Translations under genes and position numbers: made by a program
Part shown: piece by piece, positions 13,101 to 42,291 of the stretch
Layout: each line of letters begins with the position of its first letter
Position numbering within the stretch: position 1 is the first letter of the stretch
Assembly: GCA_034440635.1 (NCBI GenBank)
Contig: JAOTON010000772.1
Coordinates: 1,781,001 to 1,845,000, forward strand
Origin: Lepas anatifera
Lineage: Eukaryota; Arthropoda; Thecostraca; Lepadidae
Length of the DNA: 64,000 nucleotides
Direction: 5' to 3'
Notes under the pieces: model-generated
What the model was told of the DNA's origin: nothing
The model's input: only the letters and a program-made list of their open reading frames with translations
The model's database searches: none

Positions 13101-14193
13101 AAGGTGAAAAGCAATATAACCAAACTGACAGAAGGCTGAAAATGGGTAGTTGATAAAAGGCCATGGAAAACGGAGGATTCTCGACGCCCGTTTACAAACG
13201 CTCTGACCAGGGGTGTATGCCATCTGGAACACCACGTTTTACCAGAACGGGTCCTCTGCAACGTGAAACTCGCCTCTCCTTTACAGCGATGAAAACATAG
13301 CATAGTATGCATGTATTCCTTCAACTGATGTCTGACCAAGTGTGTGCGTATGAAGAAACCTCATGGGGTGTATCGTCATCTTCAATCCCTTGCCGAGGAA
13401 TGCCAATTTTTCAAATGTCATAAAATCTGTGCATTGGTGTCCCACTCAGTCTTCACTCGGTGTTTGACCAGCATGCAGGATCAACTCGGTGTTTGGCCGG
13501 CTCCTGTTCTGTCTTCACTCAGTGTTTTACCTCGCTATGTTCTGTCTTCACTCAGTGTTTTACTGTTTGCTTCACCAATGTTTTACCTCGCTATGTTCTG
13601 TCTTCACTCAGTGTTTTACCTCGCTATGTTCTGTCTCGGTGTTTGACCGGTAGTGATGTGCCTCTGTTTCAGAGCAGAATGCAGACCCCTGCCAAGCGGG
13701 GCCTTGTCAAGGCGGCATTTGCAGTCAGACTAAGTCTTACCCCGGCTACAAATGTTTTTGCTTCGGGACCAAACATTACGGCGATCACTGCGAACACGGT
13801 CAGTACTGGACTCTGTTGAGATTGTCATTCACCGTTATATTTTAAGTGAAAGTGTAAAGCGTGTCTTTATTTTCAGACATATTTTGTCCATAAATAGTCA
13901 TTTTTATAATTCCAACAAAGTTGTTTATTCCCTTTGATATGGCCCTTTAACATACGCATTGACGGTGGTCTGAGCCACCTTCGCTTTGACGGGGGCGGGT
14001 ACCCGCTCCCCTAAGATCTCGAGAACCACGCTAGATAATGAAAAGCGGTAAACAGCATTGGGTAACCCATTAAAATCGTAATGTAAAAATGTCAACCTTC
14101 TTTCGTGTCACATTTAAAGTCATGAGAGGTCAAGGCATGTCACGAGAAGGATAGCATGTAATTGAAGGCTTTCAGTCATTTTATCTGAACTAG

Positions 14194-14248
<55 letters not shown>

Positions 14249-15325
14249 ATATAGAAATGATAATGGTGTGAACTGAATAACTTAGTAATGGATATGTGTA
14301 TTTTTAAGATAGTTTCCTCATCCTTGCAGCCTAATATAACCGCAATATATGTTGTAAAACAATCTAGACCATTAAAACAACCGCAGTAAGCCAAATTGAA
14401 TGATATAAAATACGACCTCAGTAGTTCAAATCAGATCAAATATTGGATTTGACCTCAGCTGAGGTCAGGTCAATGTCAAATTAAGCCTAAATGCATATTA
14501 TTAGAGCTGCAAGGATGAGGCAAAGCTAATGCCGTTAAAAGATACCCTACCATTATCCATTACTAAGTTATTCAGTTCACACCATTTTCCCATGCATTTC
14601 TAATGGGGAGGTCATGCCTCATTCCTGGCCTAAGGTCATCGATATAAGAAATATCGGAATAGATTTTGTAGAAGTCTGGCTCCCGAGAAACCCTTCCAAC
14701 AGGGAATGGGTTGGCGACGCTATATGACCCTGGCAGTTGGTGCGTCAATAAGCCCCCAAAATTATAGAAGTCGGCGGGCCGATTATGTGATGAGTTTCAA
14801 TTACATAGGTTCACCCTGTTCTGACTTATGCTATCTTAAACTTTTTTAGGTGAGGTCACTTGACCTGTACTGGTGACCTAACCTGAGAGGTCATAGCCTT
14901 AAAATTTTGGCCAGAGTTGTAAAAATGATCAGAGAAAATGGATACCAAGTACGAAAGCACTACGTGCGTCCCTTTTAATCTACCTAAAAAAAACGAAGAT
15001 GCGGGTACCCTTTCCCCGTCAATGTGCGTTTTAAGCTTGTTTTGTGTTACCTGATGTAGTAGGTTATCTAATTGGCACAACGAATCAACTAAGAGGTAAA
15101 AAGTACGGAGCATAACAAATTTTCTACGCATGCTTACGTCTCACACATGACCATTGGATATCAGGAAGCCACTGGAAGCTCTTCTGTAAAGGAAAGCAAA
15201 CACAACTTATACTTTAGCTTAAGATGGAGCAGTTAAGTGAATAACACTGCGTCATGTTTTCAGCCTGCAACGACTACACTTCTGAGAGTCAGACCACCTA
15301 CCCATTCGAGTGCATCTTAGTGTGA
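10156..15325 (+). CDS. Small secreted cysteine-rich protein with an EGF-like domain (4 exons)
   Basis: Exons by eye: 10156-10201, 10702-10893, 13673-13798 and 15264-15325. Every intron is phase 1 with GT-AG ends, and the joined frame is exactly 142 codons including TGA. Exon 1 encodes the start and a signal peptide (MEHSCIFFALFLLLAG). Exon 2 encodes a Cys-rich module with the spacing C-x8-C-x6-C-x-C-x3-C-x11-C. Exon 3 encodes one EGF-like domain with all six cysteines (CQAGPCQGGIC, then KCFCFG and YGDHC). Exon 4 adds a short tail with two Cys and ends FECILV-stop. Exon 2 could alternatively begin at 10720, six codons later, also in phase. Uniform phase 1 symmetry is typical of shuffled extracellular modules. 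The product is probably a secreted peptide or ligand-like protein; its receptor is unknown. Family C and B elements sit in introns 2 and 3. Confidence 0.72.
10917..11803. mobile_element. TTAA-type element, family C copy 3 (in intron 2 of EGF-like gene)
   Basis: It begins TTAACAAGCGCACTGGAGGG and ends near CTCCAGTGGGCCCCCTCC, matching the termini of the family C copy at 57376-58284 in the opposite orientation; the right TTAA is lost. The interior shows family words such as GACCGGAAG-type, TATGACGTA and AAGGTCAAAGGTCA. It starts only 24 bp after the exon 2 donor. No coding capacity. Confidence 0.65.
11930..12575. repeat. AGGTCA-rich repeat fragment with a SINE-like tail
   Basis: The left part carries clustered AGGTCA words (TTTAGGTCAGGTCACGTCAG). 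The right part (about 12515-12575) is the reverse complement of the SINE tail seen complete at 62766-62935 and inside the family B element near 14700: the words TGCCAACTGCCAGGGTCATA and CTATTGGAAGG. Exact boundaries cannot be set by eye. Confidence 0.45.
12576..13440. other. Intron 2 sequence, nothing recognised
   Basis: This part of the intron between the second and third coding exons of the EGF-like gene shows no further repeat family or exon that I can support. Short frames at 12615-12869 and 13076-13339 on the minus strand look random. Confidence 0.5.
13445..13660 (+). repeat. Minisatellite abutting the acceptor of EGF exon 3
   Basis: About six imperfect copies of a 33-36 bp unit built around CTTCACTCAGTGTTTTACCT and CGCTATGTTCTGT. 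It stops roughly 10 bp before the CCTCTGTTTCAG acceptor of the EGF exon, so it supplies the branch point/polypyrimidine neighbourhood. Unlike the cyclase arrays, its unit is not a copy of exon sequence. Confidence 0.75.
13947..15034. mobile_element. TTAA-flanked element, family B copy 1 (intron 3 of EGF-like gene)
   Basis: TTAA lies at both ends (13947-13950, 15031-15034) with terminal repeats of the type TTAACAxxCGCATTGACGG and a subterminal palindrome around GGGCGGGTACCCGC. A duplicated left end (two CATTGACGG/CTTTGACGG modules) is also seen in the copy at 51568. An (AT)n tract (14196-14250) and a SINE-tail fragment (about 14690-14750) are embedded. AGGTCA words are frequent. No transposase. 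Confidence 0.75.
14196..14250. repeat. (AT)n microsatellite
   Basis: About 25 uninterrupted TA dinucleotides inside the family B element. Confidence 0.95.
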
Positions 15326-17112
15326 AAAGCTGAGTTCAAAGACAAAGAGCTTATACTTTTTCTGGCTGTATACTTGCCGATATTCGGTCGAACTCATCAG
15401 CCGAGGGGCTGACAACGCGCGTGCACAGGCCTGCGGCCTGCGACCTTGTGAGCGGTTAACTAATTCTCAAGGATTATTCCACCTTTTCCGCCATCTTTTC
15501 TTGCCTGTGTTCGCTGTTTGCCATAAATCGTGGGCTGCTGTCATGATGCGACCAGCCTCTGGTTTGCTGCTCCTTGCAACTTTCATATTCTTAAGAATGG
15601 CTGTGCTCGAAATAACAATTAGCTTCAGATTTCGCCATCAGATTTGAGGAGCTAGTTCGGATATCATGTTATGGCCTTGAGGAGCATTATTATCGTCTAC
15701 TTTTACTTTGGAACTGCCAACTTTTGAGCAGTGTCTGAAATGTATGCTCTAGCCGCCAAAGGGCGCAGTCCTAAGACAAGCAAAGAACGTCGGATTTTGA
15801 GTGCCACGCATATGGGATAGCTTGTTTCACCAATGTTTATTTTGTTGAGCTTGACCAGTGACCTGAGATGGTGAATAACGCTTTTTGTATGAGGTTGTGT
15901 GTTTTAGACTAGATTAGTTGGGTAAGTGTGTACTTGATGAATGTTGCGGATCGAGTGTGTCTTACTTGCATCGAATTTGTAGATTCATTTGAATTGATAG
16001 ATAACAGGAGCGGCATTTTGTTGAAGACCAAAACTTTTTCATTACCATTTTATGCCAGCTGATTATATAGTTACAGGAAATATGTTGCCATTCTGATATC
16101 CACTGACTTATCAGAATCACCGTTAATCAGAAGTGGCGAAGTTCCGCTTGATTGTTTCAAGTTTCATTTTTTGTTGGGCTCATTCAGGTTTTCCTTCCGT
16201 GTATTTTGAGAGAGATTTATTCTCCTACCATCTCAGTTTCCTCTTGTTTATAACCAATGTATGCCGCCCTTGTAGCACAGATTTTAGAACATTACGCTCC
16301 GGCTCGCTCAGAAAACTGTGCAGTAGCAGTGCACCGTTGAAAGCTTGGGATCGGTTTCTCTGAGTCGCAGCTGTGCTCAATATTTATCCGACGTAGTTAG
16401 TTTGGAAACTGATGGGTGAGAGGGTGACCTGAGCGGGGCGGGGCGTCCGGCCCAGTGCTTTCTGGGACGTTAAACACTGGCATCAGAATTAACCTATCAT
16501 TGCGGGAATTGCTCGTTCGGATGGTTGGGTCGGGGTCTCTGTAACAAGTTCATTAATGACAAGATTTCGATTAAAAAAGGCGAACTCGTATTAACTGGAA
16601 CATAATTTATTTTACAAATGTACACGTCATTCCTCGAGTTCAAATGGGAGATTTGCAAACTTGTTTCGCCAGTGAAGGTGTTAGAACCATCGATCATTAT
16701 ATTTAAACGGTTTTGAAAATCTGTGTGGTTTGTGAATCGAGACTATGATGTGTTTGGAATGCTAATTAGCTGCCTTTGCTTTATGTATTATACTGCAATA
16801 AGTGATTCAGTAGGTTTATGAATGACGTGTTTCGGGAACAAGTATCTAATGTTTCAGGTAAAACAACCAGAGAAGACGCTTTAGCAGAATAAACCCGGCC
16901 GGTGCTACCGGTGCTTGCGCATTTTTCTGCTTTGCACTTTTTCTATGCGACCAAAATAAGCTAGTTACGTGAAATATTTTCGCCTCCCTTCCCCATACTC
17001 TTATCTGCTTGTATCTGTTCTAGTATCATATCATCGAACACTCATCATTCCCGCGAGTCTTTTAGATCTATATCGCTCCTCTCGATATCCTCCGTGCTGG
17101 GTGTCAATACAG
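15326..17112. other. Intergenic, no gene seen
   Basis: This is the downstream flank of the EGF-like gene. No poly(A) signal can be assigned with confidence. Composition is mixed and open frames are short. Confidence 0.5.
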
Positions 17113-17259
17113 AGTCAGTGTGCAGACCTCGCTGCTCGGCCACTGACCCAGGAAGCCGCCTGCCCACGCACACGCAGCGCACGCACGCGGGGGCCAGATG
17201 TTTCCTGTCCTGCTGCTGCCGCTGACACGCCCCGCTGGGGACGCAGATGTGCCGTCAAT
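17113..17259 (+). pseudogene. Decayed EGF-like exon (candidate)
   Basis: The segment is bounded by an acceptor-like TCAATACAG and a donor-like GTGAGC. Its DNA starts GCAGACC like the EGF exon at 13673, and one frame ends in SCPAAAADTPRWGRRC, which keeps the W-G-x-x-C end of an EGF domain. Only four of six Cys are present in that frame; the frame with phase 1 entry has more Cys but a TGA. I read it as an eroded duplicate of the exon in the preceding gene, or chance GC-rich sequence. Confidence 0.25.
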
Positions 17260-18589
17260 GTGAGCTAAAGTTTAGAAGAAATCCATAACTAGATAAATGT
17301 GGTTGGAAAATTAGAAGAAGCTAGAGTTTTATGAAGTTCAAATAACCTCACCAGCATCCAAAGTTAAACAGCCATATCTCCCCCTCTCCCATTGTATGAA
17401 TAAAAGTGAAAATTATAGATATTTGATTAGCTCTTAAAGAGACCATCTAATTTTATCGCCACTCCTGCACTATCGGTTGTCCATGATTGACCGTATTTTA
17501 CCCATGACTTCATTTTGAACGTACGTACCTGCAATCATATTTGTTCATAGAATTTGTTAGAAAAGAGCAACCTGCATGACCCATATGCAGCCCAACTTCA
17601 CGAATCGTCATGGAAATATGTTGCCCTGCCGTTTTTGGTAAAAAAACTGATGGATATGTGTACTTATAGCATGCCCTTCTTACTACAATTATTTTTAAGG
17701 GACACACTCGCTTGTTGGGCATCTAGAAGTGGCCGCATTACACGCTCCTTGCTTGTGCTGTCTCTCGGCAGCCCGGGAGCAAAACAGCCGTACACAAAAA
17801 CGTGACCTCAATCAGTGGAAGGGCGCCGGGATGTGCAGGGGAGACAACTCGCTTCTGAGTTTTTGCGTAGTTTACCAGCTGTGTCTGGAACATGCAGAAC
17901 CAGAAGCTTCGGCCAGGGGTGTCTCCAAGGAAGACTCGCTGGGAGGGACAGGCCGCGGACCGGCGATGACCCGGGGAGGGGCTTCGGAGGAAAATCCCGA
18001 GATGTTTTGCCGCATATGAAACACTGACGATAGTGTACTTCACCAGCACATTTATGTAGGTTCGCGCAAGAAGCAGGGAAAAAGCAAAAAACAAGCTGAG
18101 GTCAGAAATTTTCGGGGGCGTCCCCCTGATTTGCGAGTAGGGGAGCATTCGCCATGCCCCCCCAATTTCGACGCCCATGGCTACGGCGCTGGTAGGCTTT
18201 TCAGAATGAGAGCAGGCCTGGTGCAGTATTTGATGTGTTCTGGGATCAAGAAACAAGAGAAGGAGTGTAAATGTTTAGCCGTTCTATTAAAGCCGAACCT
18301 ATCAAGGGGAAAGCTTACCCGTATCCCACCTTGCACTATTGGCCTGATAAAATCCCAACATGCCGGACTCCAGTCAAGAAACTCCAGTCATGCCAAGGCC
18401 ATTGAAAAAGAGACCTGGAAAAGTCAGCTGGAAATGTGATCATAAATATGCATGTATGACATCGGCAGGCTATTCCAACAGGGTAAATGGTAGTCGAGGA
18501 ATAGACAGATGTTCCAGAGGTAAAAAGATCTTACCAACATAGCTGAGGAAAATATCGCGAAACAAGGTTCAAACATATCTGCTGATCTT
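17260..18589. other. Intergenic, no gene supported
   Basis: Overlapping open frames on both strands at 17730-18260 (longest 172 codons, minus) have no recognisable domain and reflect a GC-richer patch with few stops. Confidence 0.4.
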
Positions 18590-19372
18590 TTAACACCCGC
18601 ACTGGAGAGGGGCCTGATCCTAACGCGCACTGAACTAGGTCAATACATTTTCAAGGTCAAACGAGGCCATAAAGGTCAAATCCTGGTCACTCTGGGGATC
18701 TATTGAGAAATGCCGTCATTATGTGGGATAAAGACGGGAATAAGCTACAGGCGGGCCAGGGTCATAGAAGGAGCATCGTAAAGAAGCTTTACTGGAAGAT
18801 TTGGGTTAAGATCATTCAAGTTCATTAACTTATGAGGTCACAATATGGTATACTACCGATAATGTACACTTTGACTAGCACTATAGCCACTCTTTGGCGG
18901 AAACTAAGGATTGACCCTTAAAAATGACCTTTAACCTTGACCTTTACATTGAGGTACCTCAACTATGACGTCATAATATAATACACGTCATACCGGGTAA
19001 GCCATTTGACCGGAAGCACCAAGGTCAATGACCTTGAAAGTGCTGATATGACCTTTACCTTCATGTGAGGTGACTTTGACATATCATCCAAGTTATATGG
19101 TGTTATGACGTCACCACCCGGTCTCTTGTGCAAGTGAACTGGTCCGAAAACGTGATTATGGCAATCTCAAAATGCAGACCTGACTTTGAAAGCTTATAAG
19201 TCAAAATTTTAACACCGATTTTCAAAATTATTTTACAAATCAACGTGCCATTAAATTATCACAAATGTGACTAAGTATCGTTTTTAGGCTACAAGTGGTT
19301 CTTCGGCCACCTTGGAAAAATAGGTGGAGGGAGGGGCTTCCGAGGCCCCCTCCAGTGCTCGTGTCTGCTGTT
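18590..19372 (+). mobile_element. TTAA-type element, family C copy 1
   Basis: It begins TTAACACCCGCACTGGAG and ends GAGGCCCCCTCCAGTGCTCG, aligned by eye with the complete family member at 57376-58284; the terminal TTAA on the right is lost. Two intact TGACGTCA palindromes (18966-18973, 19106-19113) and numerous AGGTCA words are inside. No ORF of note. Confidence 0.75.
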
Positions 19373-19597
19373 CGATATTGTTATAGTACAAATATTTCTG
19401 AAAAAGTAAGTTCATTTCCTGTGCAATTTATCATCCTTGGGAAGATACAGATATATGAATAACCTGATGGTTTTAAGTCTCCGCTCAGCTAGCCAGTACC
19501 TGTAAGTTGAGCCTTTAACTTAGCTTTTGGGCATTATCTGCAACCTCCTACACACATTGTGCAACGTGGATAGCTAATCCGTATCTACTTTTGCTTA

Positions 19598-20071
19598 TTG
19601 ACAGCAGCATGTGAGATCCTGCCTTCAACAGACGATATTTTGTCTCCTTTATTCGAAACGCATGCTTTTGAATGGCCACAATATGAAAAACGTCTCAGAA
19701 AATATGCAATTAAGTTTCGAGTCATACAAGGACTGACCTGTTTGAGAAGAAACTCGGAAAGCCCTCACTGGTGCCACGCCGCCGTGATCAGTGCATTTCA
19801 AAACGCTTTTGCACAAAGTAAAGTCACACAATGCATCGCAGCGAACAGTCGATCTGACGGAACCAGAAACTGCCGGCAGCTAGGTATCAAATGGCTGAGT
19901 TCGGTTGGAGAGTATGCCTGTTTGTGGTCCCCAAAACATTTCAGACGACCCTCATCATGCAAACGCGCTTCCAGCCTGCAGAGCAAAGATCACGTGCGCC
20001 GGGCGAAACTCAATGAGCTGGACACTATCTCAATTATAATGCCAGTGAACTTCTTCATTTCAGTCTTCTAA
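19598..20071 (+). other. Unassigned open frame of about 157 codons
   Basis: A continuous frame lies just beyond the 3' end of the cyclase gene on the opposite strand, preceded by an acceptor-like CTTATTGACAG. It has no signal peptide, domain or motif that I recognise, and its first codon would be TTG. It may be chance or an unrecognised exon. Confidence 0.15.
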
Positions 20072-20157
20072 TATTGTTCGTTTTCTGTTGTTCTTTTTTA
20101 CAGGTCACGACAGTGCGTACGCAAAATACATCACCCCTCCTTGATGCAAAAAAAGTT

Positions 20158-38871
<18,714 letters not shown>

Positions 38872-39060
38872 GTCGATGTCGGACAGACTAGGACTAATGC
38901 TGACATCCTTTTTCAGACATTTCACTCCCCTGGTCAGACTGAACACCGCCACCTTTGGTCAGTGTCCCCCGAGCTTCCACTGACACCGTGCTCCCGCTGG
39001 AAGTCAGTTTTATCCGGGCGCGCGCGCGAGGTGGAAAAATATCACTGACGCTCCGAATAA
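38872..39060 (-). promoter_or_regulatory. 5' untranslated/promoter region of the cyclase gene
   Basis: Upstream of the chosen ATG, the transcript-sense strand carries an in-frame TGA and a short upstream reading frame (ATG in GAAATGTCTG, eight codons, then TAG). A GC-rich (CGCG)n patch is at 39017-39030. No TATA box stands out. A CpG-like patch next to the first exon fits a promoter but does not prove it. Confidence 0.35.
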
Positions 39061-39923
39061 GCTATGTGAGATATATACATCAAGTGAGATGCTCTGGGCG
39101 CTGTAGTCGACTGACACATTGCGAGGAAGTAATTCAGAAATTTGGGTTCCGAGTTATAAATAAAGGTGTGTAGTCAATGGAACATCCCTGATTGGAGAGC
39201 TTAACCGTCTGGTTTCGTGTTGAGTAAGCTGAGATGAGCGTAGGCAGAACTGTGGCAGCGGAAGATGAGCCCAGGAGACTTGATTAGATATCGAAACTTC
39301 CGCTGAATGATCGATGAAGTGTTGATTTGTGCGAGTTTTTATGCTGGTGCCACTATTTTTGAGACAAGGACATGGATTGCCTACATGCACTAAGGCACGT
39401 GAACAAAACCGGATGAGCTTTCTAAGGAAGCTGTTTAATACCCGTGGTGTAATTTCTCAGGATCCTAAAAAACATACAAATATTGAATACAGATGATTAT
39501 TAATGAATATGAATATGAATGAATTAATACGTTAATGTACAAATGAATTGGCCGTTGGCTAAGATGCAAACATAGGTGAAGGAATGATGCTACGGGGTAC
39601 AGTTGTTCTCCTAAAATGTTTGATACACAAGACCTGCTGAGGGTGGTTAAGCATCTTAATGCTCTAACTTTTCATCTTAATGCTATGATAATAATGTTTG
39701 GTGTTTAATGACGCACCAACTCCTAAGGTTATATGGCATTGGAGGAAGAAGGGGAATGAGCTATGCTTGAACTAGGGCATGACATAAAATCCCGCCCCTG
39801 AGTGGGCTCGAAAACACGAAATTCTGCACATACAAAACAGGATAGGCCAAATGTGCGCCCAGACCCCTTCGCCTTAATTTGAAAACTGGCAAGAAATGAG
39901 GTCCAAGGTGTCCCACCACCCCC
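39061..39923. other. Intergenic, no gene seen
   Basis: Upstream flank of the cyclase gene. AT-rich with short AATATG/AATGAAT direct repeats near 39500-39530. No exon was found. Confidence 0.5.
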
Positions 39924-40060
39924 TTAATCCACACCCCACCGGGGGCCCAGTGCCACTTTTGCCCCACCGGGGGCCATCGGTGCCCCCTCTAACTCCGAAA
40001 ATATATGAGTTAGCACAAATTTACAAAGTGAATTGGAAAGCTTGTGTGAATTCAGAATGA

Positions 40061-41407
40061 GTTGTTAAGATGTTCCCTGGCCTCTCCCCTCGAATCCGGA
40101 AATGTAAAAAACACTGAAGATTGTATATTCGGGCACAGCCCTTCATCAGAATCGTGGAGTAAATATCAAAATTCTCAGTCCTAGTATAGCCAGACCTCGA
40201 ATTGAGCTTCACACAAAAATGCCTTTTAGAATGAATCGTTAAAAATAAGATTGGATGTCGTGACAACAACCATATTGGTACCTCTAACCTAAAAGTAATG
40301 CCGACAATACGACAAACCTAGAGCAGTATTTGTGACAGTCTTTTCTTTTATATCAGCCAAACACTAGCTTTTGATTAACAGTGAAAAACTTGCTGAAGTA
40401 CCTTTATCCGTTATTTGAATATTTCTGTTCTTCTTATATATATTTTTTCCGTCGACTGCAGCTAAAATGCTAACCAAAAACTACCTATTAAGCACTAGTA
40501 GACGTGATACTAGATCGGTGTAAAGACTGCATACTTTCCCTTTAAGATGATGCTATATTTACAATAAAAGCCTCCCTCGAATTATTTAGTTAAGATTGTA
40601 CCTAGTGGTCAAGGTCCACTTTTTTGTAATTGATAAAACCATTTTCCACAGCCTGCTCCTCTGGCCCAACGTTAAGCGTCGAAAGAGTATACGTGTGGCT
40701 GTAAAAAAAACACACATTATAAATTTTACATTATACTTATTCCTTGCCCTTAGTATGTACCTCTCAAACAAATGCAACTTTTATAGCTAGTTAATGTGAA
40801 CAATCATTGGTAAATACTTTTCCTCAGCCTGTACCTCTAGCCCAACGTTAAGTGTCGAATGGTTATACGTCTAGCTGCAGAAAAGTATTATCAATAATTA
40901 GTTGCATATTTCAAAAACCCCAACCCCAGTACGTACCCCTAAAATCAAAACATCTCTATGAGCTAGTTAATCTGATCAATCATTAATAAACACTTTTTCC
41001 CTGCCTGTATCTCTGGCCCAACGTTAAGCGTTGAAAGAGTATACATCTGGTTGCAGAAAAGCACCATCAAAGATAAATTACCTAAAAAAAAACCTGAGCC
41101 TTATCTGTGACCTAAGTCCATCACTTGTGACTAGCCAAACTAATTCAACCATCATAGCCATTTTCCCAGCCTGTAAATCGGGCCCAAAGTTAAACGTCAA
41201 AAGCATATACGTCTAGCATCAATAATACTATCAATAATGTAAGGAAGTCCTACCCCAGAACACATATACTTACGCTGATCCCTCCCTTACCTCTTAAGCC
41301 ACTGCTGTTAAGTGATAGCCTATCCTAGACCCGCATAATAGGCCAGGACGTACCTTGTACGTTAAGGCTGGGATGACGATCCTGACTTATCTAAACTTAT
41401 CAACGTT
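40061..41407 (-). mobile_element. Insertion nested in family A, 14-bp flanking duplication
   Basis: TGAATTCAGAATGA occurs at 40047-40060 and again at 41408-41421, and the family A sequence is continuous when one copy plus the insert is removed. On the minus strand the insert ends with CTGATGAAGGGCTGTGCCC then GAA (about 40120-40155), a hammerhead-like motif as in PLEs. The middle holds four copies of a tandem repeat. No coding region remains. A target-primed retroelement such as a PLE is my best guess. Confidence 0.55.
40645..41215 (+). repeat. Tandem repeat of about 175 bp, four copies
   Basis: The words GGCCCAACGTTAAGCGTCGA and GTATACGTCTGGCTGCAGAA recur at about 40660, 40835, 41010 and 41180 with decreasing fidelity. 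It is a satellite-like array contained in the nested insertion. Confidence 0.8.
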
Positions 41408-42291
41408 TGAATTCAGAATGATTTTACTTTGAATGTTTAAACGCTAAGTTCAATGGTTTGACTTCCAGAGTTCAAGTTTGGTCACGATAGGCTATTTCCA
41501 CTAAAATATGCAACGCTTAAGAAACCTTGGCATAGCTCTTATGCCATTAGGTAGCTATTGAGATCTGGAAAAAAATTAGATAGGAGAATGCCAGGACTTC
41601 CTTTGCTATGTGGAACGTAATGCCCTTCCGCCGGTGGTTTGACCTCCAGAGGGAAACTCTTGACCCAACATGACTTGAGGTCACGAAAGGTCAGAATATG
41701 ACCTTGCCATTTACTAAATGAAAGCCAGTGACGAGACATACACGACGACGTTTAATTCAGCGCTCTTGCTTGATTATGCCAAAATTTATCGTCAAAATAC
41801 TGTGTTTGACCTCAGAAAGGTCAAAGGGCAAATTTTGTCCCTGGAATCCATGTGAGGGTGGCCAATAGTGCTTTTCTGAGAAATCTGAGCATTTGTAATC
41901 ATTTTTGCGACTTTTAGATCATAAGAAAGTTTTTCCCCATGCTTTGTCTCTTTGGGAGGTCACCTCGTGACCTGGCCTCAGGGCACCAAGGCGAAAAAAT
42001 CCCGGAAATAAATTTTGTAGACCCTGGAGGTGCCATAAAGAAAGTTTCAAACCGATCGACCTGAAAATTTATTCATTATAGACCTCAAAAGTTGAAGTGA
42101 GGTGATCTTGTTTGATATCACCTGGTTACCTGAACTAGTGTGGCCCGGGATAAAAAATTTCGGAGATTGTGGGAAAATGATGGGTGAGAGGAAGACCCCT
42201 CAACTGCGGTGCTGCACCTCATTGTTTGTCTGTTATTCTAAAAAAAATCCTTGAGGGGTCACCGATGCTCCCGGTGGGTCGAGAGCCAAAT

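Larger units (their letters stand above)
39924..42291 (-). mobile_element. Family A copy 3, split by a 1.35-kb insertion
   Basis: The left end TTAATCCACACCCCACCGGG with CCATCGGTGCCCCCTCTAAC matches the end of the family A copy at 31372. The sequence stops following the family at about 40060 and resumes at 41408, running to a degraded right end (AGGGGTCACCGATGCTCCCGG). The copy is more diverged than the other two and AGGTCA words are partly lost. Confidence 0.75.

Noticed and set aside
17738..18256. 172-codon minus-strand frame
   Set aside because: No domain, overlapping frames on the other strand are also open, and there is no codon bias; a low-stop GC patch explains it.
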